Below are positions 46,587 to 58,636 of a stretch of DNA of 64,000 nucleotides, piece by piece (positions within the stretch are counted from its first letter, which is position 1; each line of letters opens with the position of its first letter). A program made the translations under genes and the position numbers. The notes beneath the pieces are model-generated. The model was not told the DNA's origin, searched no databases, and worked only from the letters and a program-made list of their open reading frames with translations. The stretch spans positions 363,002 through 427,001 of the forward strand of contig NZ_FOUI01000002.1 in the NCBI RefSeq assembly GCF_900114825.1, written 5' to 3'. Source of the DNA: Halopseudomonas yangmingensis. Its GTDB lineage: Bacteria > Pseudomonadota > Gammaproteobacteria > Pseudomonadales > Pseudomonadaceae.

Positions 46587-49421
46587 GTGGCACAGGAGCC
46601 GGAATATCGTCCGCAGATCGAGCAGGGGATCGACCGCAAGGCGCTGAACAACCTGCGTCAGCGCTTTATGCGGATCAACCAGATCCGCCTTCGCCGGGTT
46701 CTGCAGGCGTTGCCGCCACGACAGCTGCTCGTGCTGCAGGCTTTACCGATGCTGTTCGACAGCAACCACCCGTTGCTGCCCGGCTTCGTCAGTCGCCACA
46801 CACCCTGCGGCCTCAGCCAATTCGCCCCTGATGACGACACACTGAAAGCCGCGCACAGCATTGCCCGCAGCTTCAGCTGGCGCAAACCGCCCGCCGGTTT
46901 CAAGGCGCAGATCCACGCCCTGTACCTGATGGGTAGCGGCGGCACCATTGGTCAGTCGGACAAGAGCGATCTGGATGTCTGGGTCTGCCATGACCCTGCG
47001 CTGGACAATGAACAGCGCGCCGAACTCGACCGTAAATGCCGGCATATAACCGACTGGGCAGCCACCCAGGGCTGCGAGGCACACTTCTACCTGGTGGACG
47101 CCGATGCCTTCAGCCGCGGCGAACGCGACAGCCACCTGAGCAGCGAAGACTGCGGCAGCGCCCAGCATTACCTGCTGCTTGACGAGTTCTACCGCACCGC
47201 AATTTTGTTGGCCGGCCGACACCCTCGCTGGTGGCTGGTGCCCGACTACGCAGAACACAACTACCCGCACTACGCCGGAGAATTGCTGCGCAAACGCTTT
47301 ATACGCGCCGACGACAGCCTCGAACTCGGGCACCTGGCCCTGATCCCGCCGGGCGAATATGTCGGTGCCGGGCTCTGGCAGCTGTTCAAGGGCATCGACT
47401 CGCCGTACAAGTCGGTGCTCAAACTGCTGCTTACCGAGGTCTACGCCAGCGAGCACCCGCATACACGCTGCCTCAGCCTGGAATTCAAGCACGCCATCTA
47501 CCAAGGCCGGCTGGATCCGGACGAACTGGATCCCTACGTGATGCTGTACCGGCGTATAGAAGGCTATCTGCTGGGACGTGGCGAACGCGAACGCCTCGAA
47601 CTGGTTCGCCGCTGCCTGTACGTCAAGGCCGACGTCTACCTTAGCCGTCGCAGCGGGATGCTGGACTGGAAGCGTGTTGTCATGGAAAAACTGGTGCGCG
47701 AATGGCAATGGGACAGCCGCCAGTTGCAACAGATGGACCAGCGACATGAGTGGAAGGTTCGCGAAGTCACCCGAGCACAACGCCAGCTGGTCGGTGAGCT
47801 GACCCACAGTTACCGCCTGCTGTCACAATTCGGGCGCAGCCAGAACGTGATCAACCAGATCACCCGGCGCGACCTTACCCTGCTCGGCCGTCGCCTGTAT
47901 GCCGCGTTCGAACGCAAGGCCGGCAAAATCGAACTACTCAACCCCGGCATCTCGCCCGATCTGGGCGAGGCCCTGTTGACCCTGGCCCTGCGCCCGGGCG
48001 GCAGTGACCGTGATCCGCACTGGAACCTGTACCGTGGCAATCTGGCCTTCAGCGAACTGTCCGACCATACCCCGCTCAAACGCAGCCGGGAGCTGATGGA
48101 GTTGCTCAGCTGGGGGTACCGCAACGGCCTGATCGACCCCGCCAGCCGCTTAACCCTGCATCCGGGCGACAGCGACCTGAGCGAGAGCGAACTGCAGCAG
48201 CTGATCACCAGCTTGCGCCAGCATTTTCCGCTGCCGCTGCCCGCACTCACCGAGGCCGCCCTGTCGCGCCCGGCCTTGCCGTGCAAAGTCTTGCTGGTGG
48301 TCAATGCCAGCATAGACCCCTTGCCTGGCACCAGTCAGAAAAACCTGCACCTGATCAGCAGCCATACCGACGCACTGGGTTATTCCGGGCTGCGCGACAA
48401 CCTGGTGCGCAGCATCGACCAGATCAGCCTGAACAGCTGGAACGAGATGCAGGTCAACCGCCATCAGGGTGAACAGGCCTGGCTGCAAGCCTTGTGCGAT
48501 TACCTGAACCGCGCCCTGGAGCAGCAGCACCGACCGGAGGTGGAAGTGGCCTGCTTTTGCCGCAACCGGGGCGCGGCAATCACCGAACGCATCCAGCAGC
48601 TGTTCAACGACTGCAGCGAACATCTACTCGGGCCCTTGCCAGCCCGTCTGTTGCTGCAGGACCAGCATCACTACCGCCTGCTGGAGCGCCGGGACGACCG
48701 GATACAGGCCAGCGCGCTGCTGGACCTGCCCGCCCTTGTCGAACATCTCGGCGAGCAGCCGGCACGCACTCCGCTGATACTCGACAGCTACGCCCTGCGC
48801 GGACAGGACCTGGCGCTGATCCTGCAAAACAACCAACCGCGCTGCATCCAGCTGTTTTACCGCATTCTGCCTGCCAGCCAGATCGAACTCAGCGTACTCG
48901 ATGAAGCCGGCGCCCTGTGGCGTACCCGACTTGCCGGCGACGACGAACAGACACAATTACTGCCGCTGTTACGCTTCCTGCACAACCTGCGCCTGCGTCG
49001 TGAGCTCAGCCTGGACTTTTCCAGCCGCAGCGCAGAGACCGACATCCGGCTGTACCAGTTGCTGCCACCGGGTAACGGACTGCCGCTGCGCATCGAAGCG
49101 CGCAACCTGCCGGATCACGGGGTGGAAACCGGCTACCTGGACGTGCAGGCAATTGCCGAAGCCAGCGACGGCGACCAGCTGCAAATCAGCATGTTCTGTG
49201 GACAACGGGAATTTTCGCAACTGGAATACGGCAGCCGTCTGTACCACGAGGTAGCGGCACACATTCTGCGCCAGCGCCGGCAACAGCAGACCTACCCCTG
49301 CTATATCACCGACCTTGACCTATCCCTGATCGACCCGGACGGTAAACTGCACACAGTGATTTATCTGAAACATCGCGAACGCCTGGAGCAGGCACTCAAT
49401 CAGGCGCTGCAGAGCCTTTGA
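46587..49421 (+). CDS. cyaA: Class I adenylate cyclase
   Basis: The 944-residue class I cyclase makes cAMP from ATP in the cytoplasm. The catalytic N-terminal half shows LYLMGSGGTIGQSDKSDLDVWVCHD, with the nucleotidyltransferase-like GSGGT...DLDVW motif, and the later LLLDEFYRTAILLAGRHPRWWLVP. The C-terminal regulatory half is long and matches the family length. GTG at 46587 is the start. Its 3' end overlaps the DUF1289 gene on the opposite strand by 26 bases. Class I cyclases of this type supply cAMP for Vfr/Crp signalling in Pseudomonas. Confidence 0.97.
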   Translation: MAQEPEYRPQIEQGIDRKALNNLRQRFMRINQIRLRRVLQALPPRQLLVLQALPMLFDSNHPLLPGFVSRHTPCGLSQFAPDDDTLKAAHSIARSFSWRKPPAGFKAQIHALYLMGSGGTIGQSDKSDLDVWVCHDPALDNEQRAELDRKCRHITDWAATQGCEAHFYLVDADAFSRGERDSHLSSEDCGSAQHYLLLDEFYRTAILLAGRHPRWWLVPDYAEHNYPHYAGELLRKRFIRADDSLELGHLALIPPGEYVGAGLWQLFKGIDSPYKSVLKLLLTEVYASEHPHTRCLSLEFKHAIYQGRLDPDELDPYVMLYRRIEGYLLGRGERERLELVRRCLYVKADVYLSRRSGMLDWKRVVMEKLVREWQWDSRQLQQMDQRHEWKVREVTRAQRQLVGELTHSYRLLSQFGRSQNVINQITRRDLTLLGRRLYAAFERKAGKIELLNPGISPDLGEALLTLALRPGGSDRDPHWNLYRGNLAFSELSDHTPLKRSRELMELLSWGYRNGLIDPASRLTLHPGDSDLSESELQQLITSLRQHFPLPLPALTEAALSRPALPCKVLLVVNASIDPLPGTSQKNLHLISSHTDALGYSGLRDNLVRSIDQISLNSWNEMQVNRHQGEQAWLQALCDYLNRALEQQHRPEVEVACFCRNRGAAITERIQQLFNDCSEHLLGPLPARLLLQDQHHYRLLERRDDRIQASALLDLPALVEHLGEQPARTPLILDSYALRGQDLALILQNNQPRCIQLFYRILPASQIELSVLDEAGALWRTRLAGDDEQTQLLPLLRFLHNLRLRRELSLDFSSRSAETDIRLYQLLPPGNGLPLRIEARNLPDHGVETGYLDVQAIAEASDGDQLQISMFCGQREFSQLEYGSRLYHEVAAHILRQRRQQQTYPCYITDLDLSLIDPDGKLHTVIYLKHRERLEQALNQALQSL

Positions 49422-49584
49422 GACGCGCTGCGGCAGCGGCCACTATCTGCCGCTGCCGCTCATCACTGGCCTGCGCCCATTCAAGGATTTCCCCCAACAG
49501 ACGCCCGCAGCCAAGGCAGCGCTGCTGCTCGTTCAGGCAGCAGCGGCGCACACAGGGTGACGGCTGGCGTCCCGGCTCAGACAC
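49396..49584 (-). CDS. DUF1289 family small cysteine protein
   Basis: The 62-residue protein contains SPCVRRCCLNEQQRCLGCGRLLGEILEWAQASDERQRQIVAAAAARL, the DUF1289 pattern with Cys pairs likely to bind metal. A GTG start at 49584 gives the normal compact form; an upstream ATG at 49650 would add 22 residues that look unlike the family. It lies tail-to-tail over the cyaA end. Function is unknown. Confidence 0.8.
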   Translation of the reverse strand: MSEPGRQPSPCVRRCCLNEQQRCLGCGRLLGEILEWAQASDERQRQIVAAAAARLKGSAAPD

Positions 49585-49670
49585 AGGCCGCAACCCGCAG
49601 ACGGGTAACGCGGGTGCGCAGACACCCCGGCACCGGTATACTGCTGTCATTTGCCTGCAAGGATCTGATC

Positions 49671-49805
49671 ATGCTGCGTCCCCTCGTTGCGCTGCTCGCC
49701 CTGAGTGCCCTGTTGCTGGTTACCGGTTGCGGCCAGAAAGGCCCGTTGTACCTGCCTGAAAGCCCTGCCAATTCGGCCACCACCTCCAACCACGGCGCCC
49801 AGTAA
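49671..49805 (+). CDS. lptM: LptM/LppL lipoprotein
   Basis: The 44-residue lipoprotein has signal LVALLALSALLL and lipobox VTGC, followed by the family motif GQKGPLYLP. In E. coli LptM helps assembly of the LptD-LptE lipopolysaccharide translocon. In Pseudomonas the gene, called lppL, stands immediately before lysA, as here (4 bases apart). A ribosome-binding AAGGA precedes the ATG at 49671. Confidence 0.93.
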   Translation: MLRPLVALLALSALLLVTGCGQKGPLYLPESPANSATTSNHGAQ

Positions 49806-49809
49806 CCCC

Positions 49810-51060
49810 ATGAGTTTCACCTACCAGAACGGCGAACTGCACGCCGAACAGCTGCCATTGTCGGCCATCGCCGAGCAGTTCGATACCCCCTGTTACGTCT
49901 ATTCGCGCCACGCCATCGAACAGGCCTGGCGCGCCTGGGATCAGGCCCTTGACGGCATACCGCATCTGGTCTGCTACGCGGTCAAGGCCAACTCGAATCT
50001 TGGCGTGCTGAGCCTGCTGGCCCGACTGGGCGCGGGGTTCGACATCGTCTCCGGCGGTGAACTGGAGCGCGTACTGGCCGCCGGCGGTGATCCGGCCAAG
50101 GTGGTGTTCTCCGGCCTCGGCAAGACCCCGGAGGAAATGCGCCGGGCACTGCAGTTGGGCATTCACTGCTTCAACATCGAATCCGCCGCCGAACTGGAGC
50201 GCCTGCAGCAGGTCGCCGCCGAACTGGGCGTGCAGGCGCCGGTATCGTTACGGGTCAATCCCGACGTGGATGCCAAGACCCATCCGTACATTTCCACCGG
50301 CCTCAAGGAAAACAAGTTCGGCATCGACATCGCCGAAGCGCCAGCGCTGTATCGCCGCGCCGCCGAACTGGGCAACCTCGAGGTGATCGGTGTGGACTGC
50401 CACATTGGCTCGCAGCTGACCGAAATCACCCCCTTCCTTGATGCCCTGGAGCGCCTGCTCGGGCTGATTGACCAGCTGGCTGCCGAGGGCATCCGGATCC
50501 GTCACCTGGATCTGGGTGGCGGTCTCGGCGTGACCTACCGCGACGAGCAGCCGACCAGCCCGGCCGACTACCTGGGCGCAGTGCGCCAGCGCATCGCCGG
50601 ACGCGAGCTGACCCTGGTGTTCGAACCGGGCCGTTCGATTGTCGCCAATGCCGGCGTGCTGCTGACCCGGGTCAACCTGCTGAAGCCCACCGCGCACAAG
50701 AACTTCGCGATCATCGATGCGGCGATGAACGACCTGATCCGCCCGGCGCTGTACAGCGCCTGGATGGGCATCGATGCGGTTCGCCCGCGTGACGATGCGC
50801 CGCTGCTGGACTGGGAAATCGTCGGACCGGTCTGCGAAACCGGCGACTTCCTCGGCAAGCAGCGGCCGCTGGCACTGGCCGCCGGCGACCTGCTGGCGGT
50901 GCGCTCAGCGGGTGCCTACGGCTTTGTCATGAGCTCCAACTACAACACCCGCCCGCGTGCCGCCGAGGTCATGGTGGATGGCAGCAGCGCCCACCTAGTG
51001 CGCCGGCGCGAGACCGTCAGCGAACTGTTTGCCGGCGAAAGCCTGCTGCCCGGGGCCTGA
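49810..51060 (+). CDS. lysA: Diaminopimelate decarboxylase
   Basis: The 416-residue PLP enzyme decarboxylates meso-diaminopimelate to lysine. The PLP lysine is Lys59 in CYAVKANSN; the substrate cysteine is in [19 protein letters not shown] and [11 protein letters not shown] bind the PLP phosphate. ATG at 49810 was selected over an upstream frame. It lies between lptM and dapF, in a probable lptM-lysA-dapF-DUF484-xerC-HAD operon. Confidence 0.97.
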   Translation: MSFTYQNGELHAEQLPLSAIAEQFDTPCYVYSRHAIEQAWRAWDQALDGIPHLVCYAVKANSNLGVLSLLARLGAGFDIVSGGELERVLAAGGDPAKVVFSGLGKTPEEMRRALQLGIHCFNIESAAELERLQQVAAELGVQAPVSLRVNPDVDAKTHPYISTGLKENKFGIDIAEAPALYRRAAELGNLEVIGVDCHIGSQLTEITPFLDALERLLGLIDQLAAEGIRIRHLDLGGGLGVTYRDEQPTSPADYLGAVRQRIAGRELTLVFEPGRSIVANAGVLLTRVNLLKPTAHKNFAIIDAAMNDLIRPALYSAWMGIDAVRPRDDAPLLDWEIVGPVCETGDFLGKQRPLALAAGDLLAVRSAGAYGFVMSSNYNTRPRAAEVMVDGSSAHLVRRRETVSELFAGESLLPGA

Positions 51061-51061
51061 C

Positions 51062-51892
51062 ATGCTGCTCAAGTTCACCAAGATGCACGGGCTGGGTAAC
51101 GACTTTATGGTCATCGACCTGGTCAGCCAGCATGCCCAGCTGTCGCCGAAACTGGTGCGTCAGTGGAGCGACCGGCACTTCGGTATCGGCTTTGACCAGC
51201 TGCTGGTGGTCGAGCCCCCGACCGATCCGGAGATGGATTTCCGCTACCGGATCTTCAATGCCGACGGCAGCGAAGTGGAACAGTGCGGCAACGGCGCGCG
51301 CTGCTTTGCCCGTTTCGTGATCGACAAGCGGCTGACCCAGAAACAGGAAATCCGCGTGCAGACCGCTGGCGGGCCGATAGTGCTGAAGGTGCGCCGCGAC
51401 GGACAGATCAGCGTGGACATGGGCGCGCCGCGCTTCCAGCCGGCGGACATCCCGTTTCAGGCCGAGGCCGAGGCAATCAGCTACCCGCTGGAGGTTGCCG
51501 GTCGTCAGCTGGAGGTAATGGCGGTATCGATGGGCAACCCACACTGCGTGACGCTGGTCGATGACCTCGACAACGGCCTGGTCGAGCAACTGGGGCCGCT
51601 GCTGGAACAGCACCCGCGTTTCCCGAAACGGGTAAACGCCGGCTTTATGCAGATCATCGATGCGCACACGGTAGCGCTTCGCGTGCACGAACGTGGCGCC
51701 GGTGAAACCCTGGCCTGCGGTACTGGTGCCTGCGCCGCGGCGGTGGCCGGCATCCGCCTGGGCCGCCTGCAGTCACCGGTGCATGTGCGACTGCCTGGTG
51801 GCACCCTGCAGATCGAATGGGCCGGCGGCAACGCGCCGGTATTCATGACCGGACCCGCCACCCGGGTATTTGAAGGACAGATCCGCGTATGA
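51062..51892 (+). CDS. dapF: Diaminopimelate epimerase
   Basis: The 276-residue cofactor-free epimerase interconverts LL- and meso-diaminopimelate. The two catalytic cysteines are Cys75 in [16 protein letters not shown] and Cys219 in [23 protein letters not shown] is the N-terminal signature. The start lies one base after the lysA stop. The gene ends in an ATGA overlap with the DUF484 gene. Confidence 0.97.
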   Translation: MLLKFTKMHGLGNDFMVIDLVSQHAQLSPKLVRQWSDRHFGIGFDQLLVVEPPTDPEMDFRYRIFNADGSEVEQCGNGARCFARFVIDKRLTQKQEIRVQTAGGPIVLKVRRDGQISVDMGAPRFQPADIPFQAEAEAISYPLEVAGRQLEVMAVSMGNPHCVTLVDDLDNGLVEQLGPLLEQHPRFPKRVNAGFMQIIDAHTVALRVHERGAGETLACGTGACAAAVAGIRLGRLQSPVHVRLPGGTLQIEWAGGNAPVFMTGPATRVFEGQIRV

Positions 51893-52602
51893 GCGAGCAC
51901 AAGCCAACCCCGGCCACCGGCGAGCTGCCGACTTTCGAGCAGGTCGCCGAGTTCCTGCGCCAGCACCCGGCGTTCTTCGTCGAGCATGACGAGCTGCTGA
52001 CCGACCTGATCATCCCCCACGAGGCCGGTCACGCCGTATCGCTGGTGGAGCGCCAGGTCAAGCTGCTGCGCGAGCGCAACATCGACATGCGCCACCGCCT
52101 TGGTCAACTGATGGACGTGGCGCGCGAGAACGACCGGCTGTTTGAAAAGAGCCGCCGGCTGATCCTTGCGCTGCTTGAGACGCAGAGCCAGGAGCAGGTA
52201 ATTGCCAGCGTCGAGGACAGCCTGCGCAACGACTTTCAGGTGCCCTACGTCAGCCTGATCCTGTTCAGCGAAACCCAACGCTTCAGCAATGCCCGCTGCG
52301 TCACGCACAGCGAGGCACGCGCCGCCCTCGGCCATCTACTCAGCAGTGGCAAGACACTCAGCGGCATACTGCGCCCGGACGAGCTGAGCTTCCTGTTTGG
52401 ACGGCATGCCGACAGCATCGCCTCAGCGGCACTGGCACCTATCCAGCACCAGGGCCTGCATGGCGTGCTGGCGCTTGGCAGTCGCGACCCGCAGCACTAC
52501 CGCAGCGCCAGCGGCACCCTGTTCCTCGGCCATATTGCCGATGTACTGGCCCGCGTACTGCAACGCCAGCGACCGCTGGCCGACGAACCGCCCACCGAAT
52601 GA
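51889..52602 (+). CDS. DUF484 family protein
   Basis: The 237-residue protein has an N-terminal helical part ([49 protein letters not shown]), a likely coiled-coil to about residue 100, and a GAF-like C-terminal domain. DUF484 genes usually precede xerC, as here, with ATGA overlaps on both sides. Function is unknown; a regulatory role with XerC is only suggested by synteny. Confidence 0.9.
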   Translation: MSEHKPTPATGELPTFEQVAEFLRQHPAFFVEHDELLTDLIIPHEAGHAVSLVERQVKLLRERNIDMRHRLGQLMDVARENDRLFEKSRRLILALLETQSQEQVIASVEDSLRNDFQVPYVSLILFSETQRFSNARCVTHSEARAALGHLLSSGKTLSGILRPDELSFLFGRHADSIASAALAPIQHQGLHGVLALGSRDPQHYRSASGTLFLGHIADVLARVLQRQRPLADEPPTE

Positions 52603-53522
52603 ACAGCGACGCGCTGCGCCAGCCGCTGGAGGACTTTCTCCTGATGCTGCGCAACGCGCGGCAGCTGTCGCCGCACACCCTCAGCGCCTACCGCCACGAC
52701 CTGCAGGGCTTGCTGGCGCATGCCGAACAGCTGCAACGCAGTGACTGGTCGCAACTGGACCAGGCCGATCTGCGCCAGCTGATCAGTGCCCGGCACCGCC
52801 AGGGGATCGGTGGCCGCAGCCTGCAACGCCAGCTGAGTGCCATCCGCAGTTTCTATGCCTGGTTGCTGGAACGGCGCCTGTGCCGGCACAACCCGGCGAT
52901 CGACCTGCGCCCGCCACGCAGTCCGCGGGCGCTGCCGAACACGCTGGATGCCGACCTGACCGCCCGTTTGCTGGACAGCCGCGACCCTGACTGTGATGAC
53001 TGGCTACAGCTGCGCGATCAGGCGATGCTCGAGCTGTTCTACTCCAGTGGTCTGCGTCTGAGCGAACTGGCCAGCCTGTGCATCGGCGATATCGACCTGC
53101 GCAGTGCCGAGCTGCGGGTGCTCGGCAAGGGCCGCAAGGTGCGCCTGCTGCCGATTGGCCGCAAGGCGCGCGAGGCGCTGCAGCAGTGGCTGCAACAGCA
53201 TCCGGCGCCCAGCGAGCCGGCCCGGCCGGTATTTCTCAGCAAGCGCGGCGGTGCGCTTGGCGTCCGCGCCATCCAGCTGCGCCTGCAACGCCACGGCAAC
53301 CAGCGCATCGGCCAGCACCTGCACCCGCACATGCTGCGTCACTCGTTCGCCAGTCACCTGCTGGAATCCTCCGGCGACCTGCGCGCGGTGCAGGAACTGC
53401 TGGGTCACAGCGACATCGCCACCACCCAGATCTACACCCGCCTGGACTTCCAGCACCTGTCCAGCGTTTACGACCAGGCGCACCCCCGCGCCAAACGCCG
53501 CCGCGAGTCCGATGATGATTGA
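52599..53522 (+). CDS. xerC: Site-specific tyrosine recombinase XerC
   Basis: The 307-residue recombinase resolves chromosome dimers with XerD at dif during division. The N-terminal core-binding domain is followed by the catalytic domain, with Arg153 (SSGLRLSE), His244 and Arg247 (HPHMLRHSF), His270 (LLGHSDIATT) and nucleophile Tyr279 (QIYT). The name sss is used in some Pseudomonas. It overlaps the DUF484 gene and the HAD gene. Confidence 0.96.
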   Translation: MNSDALRQPLEDFLLMLRNARQLSPHTLSAYRHDLQGLLAHAEQLQRSDWSQLDQADLRQLISARHRQGIGGRSLQRQLSAIRSFYAWLLERRLCRHNPAIDLRPPRSPRALPNTLDADLTARLLDSRDPDCDDWLQLRDQAMLELFYSSGLRLSELASLCIGDIDLRSAELRVLGKGRKVRLLPIGRKAREALQQWLQQHPAPSEPARPVFLSKRGGALGVRAIQLRLQRHGNQRIGQHLHPHMLRHSFASHLLESSGDLRAVQELLGHSDIATTQIYTRLDFQHLSSVYDQAHPRAKRRRESDDD

Positions 53523-54216
53523 ACTGCTGACCTTTGACCTGGACAACACCCTGTGGGAAACCGACTCGGTGGTGGCCGCCGCCGAACGTACCCTGCTCGA
53601 CTGGTTGCAGCAGCATGCGCCGCTGTTCGGCCGGCTGGATGCTGAGGCGCGCCGGGCGGTGCGCCGCGAGGTAATCGAGCAGCACCCGGAACTTCGCTAC
53701 CGGGTCACCCCGCTACGCATCGCCATTCTGCAACACGGCCTGCTGCGTGCCGGCTACCCCGAGCAGGATGCCCGTGAACTGGCACTGGCGGGCTTTCAGG
53801 TGTTTCTCGACGCCCGTCACCAGCTCGAGCTATTCCCCCACGCCGAACAGCTACTGCGTCAGCTGTCACGCCACTACCTGCTGGCCAGCATCTCCAACGG
53901 CAACGCCGATGTGCGCCGGCTGGGGCTGGATCACTACTTCAAGGCGATTGTCTCGGCCGATGAGGTGGGCGTCGGCAAGCCGCACCCGCAACCTTTCCTC
54001 ACCGCCCTGCAGGCGCTCGGCGTAGAACCGGAACACGCGCTGCACATCGGCGACCACCCGGAGGATGACATGCACGGCGCGCGTCAGGTCGGCATGCATA
54101 CCCTGTGGTTCAACGGCCAGGGCAAACCCTGGCCCGAGCAGCCGCGCCCGGACGGCGAGGTTCGCTGCCTGAGCGAAGTGGAGGACTGGCTGGAGCAATA
54201 CCAGAACCGCCGCTAG
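53512..54216 (+). CDS. HAD-family hydrolase (YigB-like)
   Basis: The 234-residue HAD hydrolase has DLDNTLW with the nucleophile Asp and acid Asp (motif I), SISNGNADV (motif II), the Lys in VGKPHPQPF and IGDHPEDDMHGARQVGMHT (motif IV). Substrates are probably small phosphate esters; in E. coli YigB acts on FMN. It overlaps the 3' end of xerC by 11 bases. Either of two adjacent ATG codons could be the start. Confidence 0.9.
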   Translation: MMIELLTFDLDNTLWETDSVVAAAERTLLDWLQQHAPLFGRLDAEARRAVRREVIEQHPELRYRVTPLRIAILQHGLLRAGYPEQDARELALAGFQVFLDARHQLELFPHAEQLLRQLSRHYLLASISNGNADVRRLGLDHYFKAIVSADEVGVGKPHPQPFLTALQALGVEPEHALHIGDHPEDDMHGARQVGMHTLWFNGQGKPWPEQPRPDGEVRCLSEVEDWLEQYQNRR

Positions 54217-54240
54217 CAGCAAGCCAGCGGCTGTCTGTCT

Positions 54241-54552
54241 CTAAATCGGTCGACTGCCGTACTTGCTGTCCGGCTTCTTTGGCGGATCAGACACCACGTC
54301 GTCATTGATTTCCTGCACCCGGCCACCGCGGGCAAGGAACTCTTCCATCTGTTTGGCCAGCATCTCACGCTCGCGGGCCTTGGCTTCCAGCGACAGGCCA
54401 GCCAGTTCGTCTTCCGTGCTGGCAGCCTTCTTGCGCGGCTTGACCGGCGCATCGCCATCGTCGGCCTCGGCCTCCGGCAGATCCTCGTCGGCGTCAGGCC
54501 CTATGTCCTCGGCAGACTCAACATCATCTTCTTCAAAATCGTCGTCACTCAT
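54241..54552 (-). CDS. sutA: SutA, slow-growth transcription factor
   Basis: The 103-residue acidic protein has an unstructured N-terminal half (MSDDDFEEDDVESAEDIGPDAD) followed by a predicted helix LEAKAREREMLAKQMEEFLARGG and the distinctive end VVSDPPKKPDSKYGSRPI. This matches SutA of P. aeruginosa, which binds RNA polymerase and raises rRNA and housekeeping transcription during slow growth. It lies between the HAD gene and amtB, as in P. aeruginosa. Confidence 0.88.
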   Translation of the reverse strand: MSDDDFEEDDVESAEDIGPDADEDLPEAEADDGDAPVKPRKKAASTEDELAGLSLEAKAREREMLAKQMEEFLARGGRVQEINDDVVSDPPKKPDSKYGSRPI

Positions 54553-54640
54553 TCCTCAACCCTCCCACAGGGAAAAACAGGCTATTTATAGCCTAACCGG
54601 CGAATTTGAACAGATACCACAGGCAGATTTCCACAGAAAA

Positions 54641-54668
54641 AACCCGCCGGCATCGCTGCCGGCGGGTT
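54641..54668 (-). terminator. Intrinsic terminator of amtB
   Basis: A perfect 12-bp stem (AACCCGCCGGCA and its complement) with a TCGC loop lies 25 bases beyond the amtB stop. Read on the minus strand it is followed by a T-run (six As on the plus strand), a classic rho-independent terminator. Confidence 0.9.
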
Positions 54669-54693
54669 TCGGGTCGAGTACTTCAGCAGTTAC

Positions 54694-55944
<1,251 letters not shown>

Positions 55945-56001
55945 TGGAAAGCCCCCCAGACAGGCTTGAACAGAATCAGTTGTGCAGCAGTTTTATACGG
56001 A

Positions 56002-56824
<823 letters not shown>

Positions 56825-57076
56825 ATGCTGCACAAAGTGGTGATAGGCGCCGTCAGCGCCAAGGCAGCCCAGCTGCTGATGAATGAAGGCGGCCTGCCCG
56901 CTCCGGATGTCGAGAAACACCTGAAGGCACTGGTGCAAAGTGCCCTGAGTAAACTGGATGTGGTCAGCCGCGACGAATTCGAAATCCAGCGTGAAGTGCT
57001 GATGCGCACCCGCCAGCGTCTCGAAGCACTCGAGCAGCAGGTTGCCGCACTGGAAAACCGCCAGTCCAAGGACTGA
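56825..57076 (+). CDS. ubiK: Ubiquinone biosynthesis accessory factor UbiK (BMFP domain)
   Basis: The 83-residue protein ends in a coiled coil (LMRTRQRLEALEQQVAALENRQ) preceded by VQSALSKLDVVSRDEFEIQREVL, the BMFP/YqiC pattern. UbiK binds UbiJ and lipids to help ubiquinone synthesis. The start at 56825 follows AGGAATAACCAGG. It lies between glnK and comM, as in other Pseudomonas. Confidence 0.9.
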   Translation: MLHKVVIGAVSAKAAQLLMNEGGLPAPDVEKHLKALVQSALSKLDVVSRDEFEIQREVLMRTRQRLEALEQQVAALENRQSKD

Positions 57077-57130
57077 GCAAGCCCCCGCCGGCGTCAGGGA
57101 AGTCCGCCGGCCTCGATGCAGGGAAGCGAC

Positions 57131-58636
57131 ATGAGTCTGTCGATCGTATACAGCCGTGCCCGTCTGGGCATTCAGGCGCCCCCGGTTACCGTTGAAGTCC
57201 ATCTGGCCAATGGCATGCCCGGTCTGACCCTGGTTGGCCTGCCGGAAACTGCCGTGCGCGAAAGTAAGGACCGGGTACGCAGCGCCCTGCAGACCAGCGG
57301 CCTGGAGTTCCCAGGCCTGCGCCGTATCACCATCAATCTGGCCCCCGCCGATCTGCCCAAGGAAGGCGGACGCTTCGACCTGGCGATAGCCCTGGGCCTG
57401 CTGTGTGCCAGCGGGCAACTACCTGCCGATGTGCTCGCCGACTGCGAGTGTCTGGGTGAACTGGCGCTGTCCGGCGAACTGCGTCCGGTACAGGGTGTGC
57501 TGCCGGCGGCACTGGCCTGCCGCGAGAATGGCCGGCGCCTGCTGCTGCCGGCGGCGAATGCCGCCGAAGCAGCTCTGGTTGAGGGCATACAGACAGTCGC
57601 CGCCGGCAGCCTGGCCGAACTCTGCGCCCACCTGCGCGGCGAGCAGGCACTGCAAACCCAGGTCAGCGACCACAGCGCGGCAGCACCGAGCTATCCGGAC
57701 CTGTCCGATGTACAGGGTCAGCAGCAGGCCAAGCGTGCCCTGCTGGTAGCCGCCAGTGGCGGGCACAACCTGCTGCTGTTCGGCCCGCCGGGTACCGGCA
57801 AGACCCTGCTGGCCAGCCGCCTGCCCGGCATCCTGCCGCCACTGCAGGAGCAGGAAGCCCTGGAGCTGGCAGCCATCCAGTCGGTGTGCGGCCAGCACAG
57901 CCTGCAGCACTGGCCGCTGCGGCCATTCCGTGCGCCGCACCACAGCGCCTCGGCGGCTGCGCTGGTCGGCGGTGGCAGCCAGCCGCGCCCCGGCGAGATC
58001 AGCCAGGCGCACAACGGCGTGCTATTTCTTGATGAGCTGCCGGAATTTGATCGCAAGGTGCTGGAAATGCTGCGCGAACCGCTGGAATCCGGACAGATCC
58101 ACATTGCTCGGGCGCGTGAGCAGATCAGTTTCCCGGCCCGCTTCCAGTTGATCGCTGCGATGAACCCCTGCCCCTGCGGCTACCACGGCGACAGCAGCCA
58201 GCGCTGCCGCTGTACCCCGGAGCAGGTGGAACGCTATCGCCAACGCCTGTCCGGCCCGCTGCTGGACCGTATCGACCTGCACCTGGGCATGCACAATGAG
58301 CCACTGAGCCTGCAGGACCAACAACCGGGCACCCCGGACAGCGCCACCGCCTCGGCGCTGGTAGCCCGCGCACGACAACGCCAGCTGCAGCGCCAGGGCT
58401 GTCTTAACGCACAGTTGTCACTGGACGGGTTGCGCCGCTGGTGCCTGCCGCAGACTGCTGACAGCGCCTGGCTGGAACAGTGTATGCAGCGGCTGGGACT
58501 GTCGCGCCGCGCCAGTCACCGGGTGCTCAAGGTGGCACGCACGCTGGCCGATATGGCCGGGGTGGAACAGGCAGGCCGCGGCGAGCTGGCTGAAGCCCTG
58601 CAATACCGCCAGCTGGACCGGCGGCCAGCCGGCTGA
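57131..58636 (+). CDS. comM: YifB/ComM-type Mg-chelatase-like AAA+ ATPase
   Basis: The 501-residue AAA+ protein is a helicase acting in branch migration during natural transformation in relatives. It has the ComM N-terminal domain (SIVYSRARLGIQAPPVTVEVHLANGMPGLTLVGLPETAVRES), Walker A FGPPGTGKTLLA, Walker B GVLFLDELPEF, a CxC zinc-like cluster (NPCPCGYHGDSSQRCRC) and the C-terminal Mg-chelatase-like part. ATG at 57131 follows GGGA; the earlier ATG at 57116 lacks such support. Its stop is directly adjacent to that of the GGDEF-EAL gene on the other strand. Confidence 0.95.
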   Translation: MSLSIVYSRARLGIQAPPVTVEVHLANGMPGLTLVGLPETAVRESKDRVRSALQTSGLEFPGLRRITINLAPADLPKEGGRFDLAIALGLLCASGQLPADVLADCECLGELALSGELRPVQGVLPAALACRENGRRLLLPAANAAEAALVEGIQTVAAGSLAELCAHLRGEQALQTQVSDHSAAAPSYPDLSDVQGQQQAKRALLVAASGGHNLLLFGPPGTGKTLLASRLPGILPPLQEQEALELAAIQSVCGQHSLQHWPLRPFRAPHHSASAAALVGGGSQPRPGEISQAHNGVLFLDELPEFDRKVLEMLREPLESGQIHIARAREQISFPARFQLIAAMNPCPCGYHGDSSQRCRCTPEQVERYRQRLSGPLLDRIDLHLGMHNEPLSLQDQQPGTPDSATASALVARARQRQLQRQGCLNAQLSLDGLRRWCLPQTADSAWLEQCMQRLGLSRRASHRVLKVARTLADMAGVEQAGRGELAEALQYRQLDRRPAG

